Assembly: GCA_003158755.1 (NCBI GenBank)
Contig: PMLF01000086.1
Location: 1-10,764 of the forward strand
DNA: 10,764 bases
Source: Elusimicrobiota bacterium
GTDB taxonomy: Bacteria; Elusimicrobiota; Elusimicrobia; FEN-1173
Direction: 5' to 3'
Shown: piece by piece, positions 9,001 through 10,764 of the stretch
How positions within the stretch are numbered: the stretch's first letter is position 1
How the letters are laid out: the number at the start of each line of letters is the position of its first letter
The notes under the pieces: generated by a model
The model's database searches: none
What the model was told of the DNA's origin: nothing
The model's input: the letters and a program-made list of their open reading frames with translations, nothing else
Position numbers and translations under genes: made by a program

Positions 9001-10764
9001 GCCTCCCACTTTCCCATCTTGGTCCCGATAGACCTGGCTTAAATGAAGCCCGCTCTGATGCTCCAAAGAGATCACGGACAACACGTACCGGATATCGACC
9101 GGGAATATCGTGCCTTCCCTTCGATGAAGGTAATCCAAAGTGTCGACGATTTGGATGACCACGCCGGCGATGTCATAGTTGTCGGAATACTTCCGGATTT
9201 CCCGCTCGGCCTTTTCGGGGTCCGACGAGCGCGCGATTTCAAGCAAACGCGGCAGGATCTCCGCGTCCCTCTCCGATAAATCGCTCAAGGACCGGAAAGG
9301 TCCCGACTCCATCCGACCGGAAAAAGGCGCAATGGTTCGGACGCCATTCTCGTCAATGACCAAAATGACGGGAGACATTCCACCCTCTTGTCCCTGTGAA
9401 CCTCCGTTCGCATCGATCAAGGAGGAGAAGAAATCTCTCGGCGCATTCCCATGCCCCCGCCGGCGTCTCTCGATGTCACCTCTCATCGCCTGGGCGCATT
9501 CCCCCCACGTTTGAGTTCTCGCCCTAGGCGCGCCGGGAAAGGGTTTCTGGAAGATCAACGTGTCATACTGATTCTCGTCGCTGATTTCAAAATCGAGACG
9601 CCACCCCTCGGAAAGGATATCGGCGGCGAAGGGTCCCGTCACGGCGAACAGCCGATTCCTTTGTCCTTCCATAGGCCAGGATTGAACGACGAGTTTTCCC
9701 TTGGGCGCCAACGCCTCGGCCAATTCACGCCACTTCTCGGAGTCCCTGAAGGCTTCCACATAGGCTTGCGCGTTTTTTGCGCGGATCATGGCGACGGGAC
9801 CGAAAGCCTTCCAGTCCACCCGGGCCGCGTCGGCCCGCAAAACGGAGACCTGATCCGCCCGGCCGAACTCCCTGGCCGCGGTCAAAAGGAATGTTTCGGC
9901 GAAAGGGGAGAGGTCCACCGCGATGTATTTTCGGCCTGGTTTCATTCCCGGCATAAACTGAGCGAAATGAACGCCGGAAGCGATGTCCACCACGGCGCCC
10001 TCCACTTCGAAGTCAGGCAACGTGGAGTCCTTCCTCGTGAAACTAAACCGCTGGTATTCAAAAACCTGCTCCAACGCATGCAGTTCCGCCAAGTCTCTCA
10101 CCACTTCGACGTCCTTTGGATCATCCCCCTCGGATATGGAAAGAATTGGAAGGTTGTTCAGCGCGTCCCGGTAAGCTTCAACCATGAGATTAAATATTTC
10201 ACGGGGAGACCGATCTGGCTCAATATACGGGGAAAATCCAGGGAGGTATTCCTCCATCACAAGGTGAATGTTCATTTCCATTGTTGCTGATTTCGCCTCG
10301 GGGGAATTGTCTTTGGGCAAAACGATTGTGGTGCGTCTCAATAAATGAGTCAGTGACTGAACGATTAAGGGAACCATCTCGGGCGGCGCCCGCGCTTTGA
10401 GCTTTTGAAATGCGGCCCGATTCCTCAATAGATGCGTAACCCGATCGATCAATCGGAATGACTCAACGTCGAAATTCTCCCTTGCCTTGACGATCTGGCC
10501 TATTTCCTTTTCCGAGAAAGGGACTCGACCGTTCGACCTCAGTATGGGGTTGACCTCGTTTCGCAATTGGTCCGGTAATTTCGCCCTACACTCCGCCGCC
10601 TCCTCCAAGGTGTCGTGGGGGTGAACGAGGAGATGGCTGAAATCCTTGAACAACTCGGGTTCACCACGGTACCGGTCCAGTATCCGCAACGCGTCTTTGA
10701 AAATCGGTTTGCGGACAACTTCGGCGGACATCGCTTTCGACGGCTTCTTCCCCGGTTTTTTCTT
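1..10764 (-). CDS. Giant multidomain NAD-metabolism polyprotein, internal part, open at both ends
   Basis: Reading the reverse complement from its first base gives 3588 sense codons without a stop. Landmark motifs of every domain, from D251 at 10012-10014 to F3423 at 496-498, fall in the same frame, so no frameshift separates them. Neither the true start nor the stop is inside the window. Domains in order: methyltransferase A, GNAT acetyltransferase, four membrane helices, partial and then fuller PRPP synthetase, methyltransferase B, L-aspartate oxidase, an unknown alpha/beta domain, nicotinamidase, nicotinate phosphoribosyltransferase, a second internally deleted copy of it, and the start of NAD synthetase. 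Junctions are Pro/Ala/Lys/Glu-rich linkers, not intergenic DNA. NadB, PncA and NadE all begin without a Met at their usual first residue. Taken together the content points to a fused NAD synthesis and salvage enzyme set. That the product works as one chain rather than being cleaved is inference. Confidence 0.93.
130..1089 (-). other. Second nicotinate phosphoribosyltransferase copy with internally deleted catalytic barrel
   Basis: Residues about 3226-3545 match the longer, animal-type branch of nicotinate phosphoribosyltransferase at both ends but not in the middle. The start is canonical: LKEDFYHLTMGQAMF (D3232, Y3234), FDYFFRQPPYGGDYAVVSGL (R3259), FQFHGDI and NKLNFNTLIATWA. After VGGVSGTTNMDAHSKFQIPL the sequence jumps from APAGTAGEF, where GTxAHS with its catalytic His should stand, to ADMTGGPKSSLGGVLKLSAY, the segment that normally follows the GxGT phosphate loop. 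The DSGD and GxGT motifs are absent. The tail then resumes family character (RMKKSSTPSKSSLPAKKMVW, PLLSPVVQKG). It should be inactive alone. The frame is open and the ends are conserved, so it looks maintained, perhaps as a pseudo-subunit giving its N-terminal Tyr to copy 1. Confidence 0.82.
1090..1179 (-). other. Pro/Ala-rich linker between the two PncB copies
   Basis: Residues 3196-3225 are low in complexity and rich in Pro, Ala, Arg and Glu (for example PAAPRSPPAAAAEPKGE). This is typical of a flexible tether between folded domains and long enough to let the two PncB copies pack against each other. No start signal is seen. Confidence 0.7.
1180..2472 (-). other. pncB: Nicotinate phosphoribosyltransferase (PncB), copy 1, with intact catalytic barrel
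   Basis: PncB condenses nicotinate with PRPP to nicotinate mononucleotide. Residues about 2765-3195 (about 430) include FDFTGDM and GTPVAPGTPLLRVMATP of the N-domain, NQIGHQSAIATNAARIV, RRAHGSASVTASKAA and TTNVEAGY. SGTMAHLYI supplies H2977 at the position of the phosphorylated His. VRLDSGDIAAL (D3039-D3042) and the phosphate-binding FFGVGTNLVTGG (G3089-T3092) follow. The C-terminus matches the family pattern (PILLPVLKDGQRV, then a helix ending in ADLARLP). The very N-terminus is off-type: the usual TDxYxxTM start and FFRxxPFGG segment are replaced by TTTALDKAYEAFW and WFDLAAPRAPQGAG. Those lost elements are present in copy 2 downstream. Nicotinate comes from the preceding PncA domain and PRPP could come from the PRPP synthetase domain of the same chain. 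Confidence 0.92.
2518..2580 (-). other. Hydrophobic-basic helix after PncA
   Basis: Residues 2729-2749 begin WPARIWYFLVRLFKRIASRF, a stretch of Trp, Tyr, Phe and Leu interleaved with Arg and Lys at helical spacing. It follows the nicotinamidase domain and is succeeded by an acidic, linker-like NKPESEG. In composition it matches the helix before PncA. It could dock the chain on the membrane surface or pack against another domain. Confidence 0.5.
2584..3333 (-). other. pncA: Nicotinamidase (PncA) domain, isochorismatase-like fold
   Basis: PncA hydrolyses nicotinamide to nicotinate and ammonia, the entry step of NAD salvage. Residues about 2478-2727 carry the full catalytic set of the cysteine-hydrolase fold: D2488 in LVIDPQKTF, K2624 in VLNKGTDPKTDSYSGF, and nucleophile C2669 in GLAYDYCEGWSAEDA. 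The metal site specific to nicotinamidases is present in TRDWHPWGHISLASS (D2529, H2531, H2535), and WPDHGLENTDEALFHPGL matches the family's WPdHC block with Gly in place of Cys. About 250 residues is slightly longer than single-domain enzymes. No Met is found between M2318 and the first catalytic Asp, so it cannot start as a normal separate gene. Its product nicotinate is the substrate of the next domain. Hydrophobic-basic helices flank it on both sides. Confidence 0.93.
3349..3399 (-). other. Hydrophobic-basic helix before PncA
   Basis: Residues 2456-2472 read SGWLSSLFNWIRKRFPR, an amphipathic, Trp/Phe-rich helix with Arg/Lys on the other side, immediately before the nicotinamidase domain. 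It resembles interfacial membrane-binding helices in composition but is too short and too charged to cross a membrane. A similar helix follows PncA. Confidence 0.5.
3430..4062 (-). other. Unrecognised Gly-rich alpha/beta domain between NadB and PncA
   Basis: Residues about 2235-2445 form a probable alpha/beta nucleotide-binding-like domain that I cannot assign. Visible elements are strand and loop KAAVLFIGNGAKSYENP (G2266, G2268), WVAVFGGDQYDENAPNVAF (G2303, G2304), YIPTTRGGAGNVIWGG (near N2358) and VVCVGGGPIAWKEVEVA (G2396-G2398). Alternating hydrophobic strands with Gly-rich turns resemble a Rossmann-like or SLOG-type fold, but I see no family-defining motif, so that is only a hypothesis. 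Its place between two NAD-pathway enzymes makes a role in binding a pyridine nucleotide or an intermediate attractive. It is long enough to be an independent enzyme domain, and a missing pathway step cannot be excluded. Confidence 0.55.
4081..5712 (-). other. nadB: L-aspartate oxidase (NadB) domain
   Basis: NadB is an FAD enzyme that oxidises L-aspartate to iminoaspartate, the first step of bacterial de novo NAD synthesis; fumarate or oxygen takes the electrons. Residues about 1685-2228 (about 544, matching the roughly 540 of E. coli NadB) contain the dinucleotide-binding loop VIGSGIAGLTAAL (G1695, G1697, G1700), YAQGGI at 1729, and GGHSRARVLRAGGDATG around H1801. ATGGYAQLY and VQFHPST (H1915) follow, then APRDVVARA (R1978, the active-site Arg position), PAAHYCMGGI (H2046) and the FAD-contacting HGANRLASNSLLEGG. 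The end, ESRGAQFRSDFP, is the family's C-terminal signature. All catalytic positions I can place are kept, so it looks active. No Met occurs between M1626 and the FAD loop, so NadB is truly fused rather than separately started. Its partner quinolinate synthase NadA is not in the window. Confidence 0.95.
5740..6552 (-). other. Class I SAM-dependent methyltransferase-like domain B
   Basis: Residues about 1405-1675 show a methyltransferase core followed by a long C-terminal extension. GDILQIGLWDEAFTDLL (G1410-G1416) takes the place of motif I, and RVVGLDRDSRYLAAA supplies the acidic residue at the end of strand 2 (D1439). FDTVVLGSSLHSIYF is the strand and loop after motif II, and LSGLLKPGGRLIIRDG is the typical post-motif III segment of SAM-binding Rossmann folds. 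The first glycine loop is degraded, as in methyltransferase A, so catalysis is uncertain. The extension (about 1500-1675) is rich in charged and aromatic residues. A Pro-rich linker, PEPPLPKPTEF, leads directly into the FAD-binding loop of NadB. Substrate unknown. Confidence 0.7.
6553..6876 (-). other. Interdomain linker with one hydrophobic-basic helix
   Basis: Residues 1297-1404 join the PRPP synthetase region to methyltransferase B. The composition is linker-like, with Pro, Glu, Ser and Lys clusters such as NETPESPPLPAVEKPVE. In the middle lies a short amphipathic stretch, SIQPLVTYIVRRLIGQ (residues 1347-1362), with hydrophobic residues followed by paired Arg, too short for a typical membrane span. 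In-frame ATG codons exist near residues 1384-1389, but no purine-rich ribosome-binding site at convincing spacing precedes them. I see no catalytic motif. Confidence 0.6.
6877..7818 (-). other. prs: Ribose-phosphate pyrophosphokinase (PRPP synthetase)-like domain
   Basis: PRPP synthetase makes 5-phosphoribosyl diphosphate from ribose 5-phosphate and ATP; PRPP is the co-substrate of the nicotinate phosphoribosyltransferase later in this chain. Residues about 983-1296, near the usual 310-320, show the N-domain strand and helix (AGQNVVIIHST, LLLTLAALRRAGAASVSV). The ATP loop YEGYARQDKRSTPGEAVSA (Y1071, R1076, Q1077, D1078) and a VH (NVHYGG) at the metal-binding position follow. The pyrophosphate-binding APDDG (D1180-D1181) and the DKKR catalytic stretch (K1215-R1217) are also present. 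Two features are off-type. The F-x-DGE motif is replaced by SDGRHG, and the ribose-phosphate loop, normally DDxxDTxGT, reads DDETAQGST (D1253-T1261), losing the second Asp-Thr pair. Activity may depend on the extra N-domain copy upstream, or the domain may be altered or regulatory. Confidence 0.87.
7930..8181 (-). other. Truncated extra copy of the ribose-phosphate pyrophosphokinase N-terminal domain
   Basis: Residues about 862-945 align by eye with the first half of the PRPP synthetase N-domain. FGRFPDGEV (F882, D884, E886) matches the family's F-x-DGE motif, and ISGKDVRV plus LLLALDALRDLGARSVTLTL match the following strand, helix and strand. The copy stops before the YxxYARQD ATP loop; TLTLPDSF stands where that loop should begin, and there is no second domain. 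It cannot be active alone. In known PRPP synthetases the F-x-D-x-E residues contact the adenine of ATP bound in the neighbouring subunit, and the full domain downstream lacks exactly this motif. The fragment may therefore serve as a built-in partner subunit. Codon use changes here towards CTC/CTG leucine and GCG alanine. Confidence 0.78.
8245..8622 (-). other. Predicted four-helix membrane segment inside the polyprotein
   Basis: Four hydrophobic stretches of membrane-spanning length lie between the GNAT domain and the PRPP synthetase region: FVWVAGLPALVITLLAY (from F719), RFAAAFAAGLLAVYGTARY (from R743), FVGYGLTTLIIFLTAYLVM (from F782) and VVKAVGLAALLSPVVGLIEH (from V813). Basic and polar loops separate them, including a long charged loop around residues 762-781. 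An even number of crossings would keep the enzyme domains on both sides in the cytoplasm, where acetyl-CoA, ATP and PRPP are. The segment could anchor the whole assembly to the inner membrane. No transporter or channel motif is apparent. Confidence 0.8.
8785..9132 (-). other. GNAT-family N-acetyltransferase domain
   Basis: Residues about 545-660 carry the acetyl-CoA-binding signature of the GNAT fold. Strand 4 reads RIEKIAVDPGLRKQGIAKQLL, with the pyrophosphate-binding R/Q-x-x-G-x-A loop at R612-K-Q-G615-I-A617 and the following helix. It is preceded by a GGFLLANL strand and followed by strand 5 (REIDLLVLKTN). The family's typical C-terminal motif NRNAQRVYEKYGFVKDD then places an Asn and a Tyr beside the CoA thiol. 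The length of roughly 115 residues fits a compact single GNAT domain. Acceptor substrate unknown: it could be a small molecule or a protein amine. It sits just before the membrane segment and has no evident tie to NAD chemistry, so a modifying or regulatory role is only a guess. Confidence 0.88.
9133..9534 (-). other. Unassigned interdomain stretch between methyltransferase A and GNAT
   Basis: Residues 411-544 start with an Arg-rich linker (a run of four Arg in IERRRRGHGN) and then a Gly/Gln-rich spacer. A short hydrophobic strand, SPVILVIDENGV, follows, and then a charged, helix-prone segment. The strand plus following helices could be a small alpha/beta subdomain or an N-terminal extension of the acetyltransferase. 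I recognise no family. The frame stays open throughout and no start or ribosome-binding site stands out. Confidence 0.4.
9535..10047 (-). other. Class I SAM-dependent methyltransferase-like domain A
   Basis: Residues about 240-410 read as a Rossmann-type methyltransferase core. A motif I-like strand and loop is seen as VVDIASGVHFAQF (D260, G264). It is followed by KYIAVDLSP, whose acidic D284 at the end of strand 2 would contact the ribose of S-adenosylmethionine. Next come an acidic turn (RADAARVDW) and a later strand, GKLVVQSWP, after a helix ending in LAPKG, the usual post-motif layout for class I enzymes. The glycine loop is weak (ASGVH rather than GxGxG), so binding of SAM is likely but not certain, and an inactive fold is possible. 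The substrate cannot be told. It lies upstream of the acetyltransferase domain in the same chain. Confidence 0.6.
10048..10764 (-). other. Unassigned N-terminal helical region of the polyprotein (residues 1-239)
   Basis: This 239-codon stretch opens at the window edge with a Lys/Pro-rich linker-like segment (KKKPGKKPSK) and continues as charged, probably alpha-helical sequence without Gly-rich loops or catalytic motifs I recognise. It leads without a break into the motif I strand of the following methyltransferase-like domain, so its last part (about residues 195-239) may be that domain's helical cap. Codon use looks more mixed and less GC-rich than further downstream, with codons such as ATA, TTA and CGA appearing. 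No membrane segment or signal peptide is visible. I cannot assign a function. Confidence 0.5.

Noticed and set aside
1..10764. Stop-codon reassignment as the reason for the long frame
   Set aside because: None of TAA, TAG or TGA occurs in the frame, so no codon shows evidence of being read through as sense.
1..10764. CRISPR arrays, tRNA or rRNA genes, insertion sequences, terminators
   Set aside because: No regularly spaced repeats, no RNA gene consensus, no transposase motif and no hairpin followed by a T-run stood out; the whole window is explained as coding.

Overview
The window is one uninterrupted protein-coding frame on the minus strand. Reading the reverse complement from its first base gives 3588 sense codons with no stop, and the frame is open at both edges (10764 = 3 x 3588). 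Everything recognisable lies in this frame, so the window is an internal slice of a giant multidomain protein rather than a string of genes. I saw no promoter, ribosome-binding site, terminator, RNA gene, repeat array or mobile element. Residue numbers below are window-local: residue 1 is the codon at 10762-10764 and residue 3588 is the codon at 1-3.

Domain order from N- to C-terminus (right to left on the + strand): an unassigned helical region (1-239); class I SAM methyltransferase-like domain A (240-410); an unassigned stretch (411-544); a GNAT N-acetyltransferase (545-660); four predicted membrane helices (715-840); a truncated extra copy of the ribose-phosphate pyrophosphokinase N-domain (862-945); a fuller PRPP synthetase-like domain (983-1296); a linker; SAM methyltransferase-like domain B (1405-1675); L-aspartate oxidase NadB (1685-2228); an unrecognised Gly-rich alpha/beta domain (2235-2445); nicotinamidase PncA (2478-2727); a nicotinate phosphoribosyltransferase PncB with an intact barrel (2765-3195); a second PncB with canonical N- and C-terminal parts but a missing catalytic middle (3226-3545); and, at the left edge, what looks like the first residues of glutamine-dependent NAD synthetase NadE (3571-3588, running out of the window).

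Most of the C-terminal two thirds is NAD metabolism. NadB starts de novo synthesis (aspartate to iminoaspartate), PncA converts nicotinamide to nicotinate, PRPP synthetase makes the phosphoribosyl donor, PncB joins nicotinate and PRPP into NaMN, and NadE makes NAD from NaAD. NadA, NadC and NadD are not visible and would have to lie outside the window or elsewhere in the genome. The arrangement suggests a covalently joined NAD synthesis and salvage assembly, possibly tied to the membrane by the four-helix segment. Two enzymes that normally work as oligomers with active sites shared between subunits (PRPP synthetase and PncB) each appear as a tandem pair in which one copy keeps motifs the other has lost, which suggests built-in pseudo-dimers.

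The organism is a GC-rich bacterium. Very large ORFs are reported from Omnitrophota and some other uncultured bacteria, so that phylum is a reasonable guess, but nothing in the window proves it. All translation and domain calls were made by eye; boundaries are approximate to about 10-20 residues.
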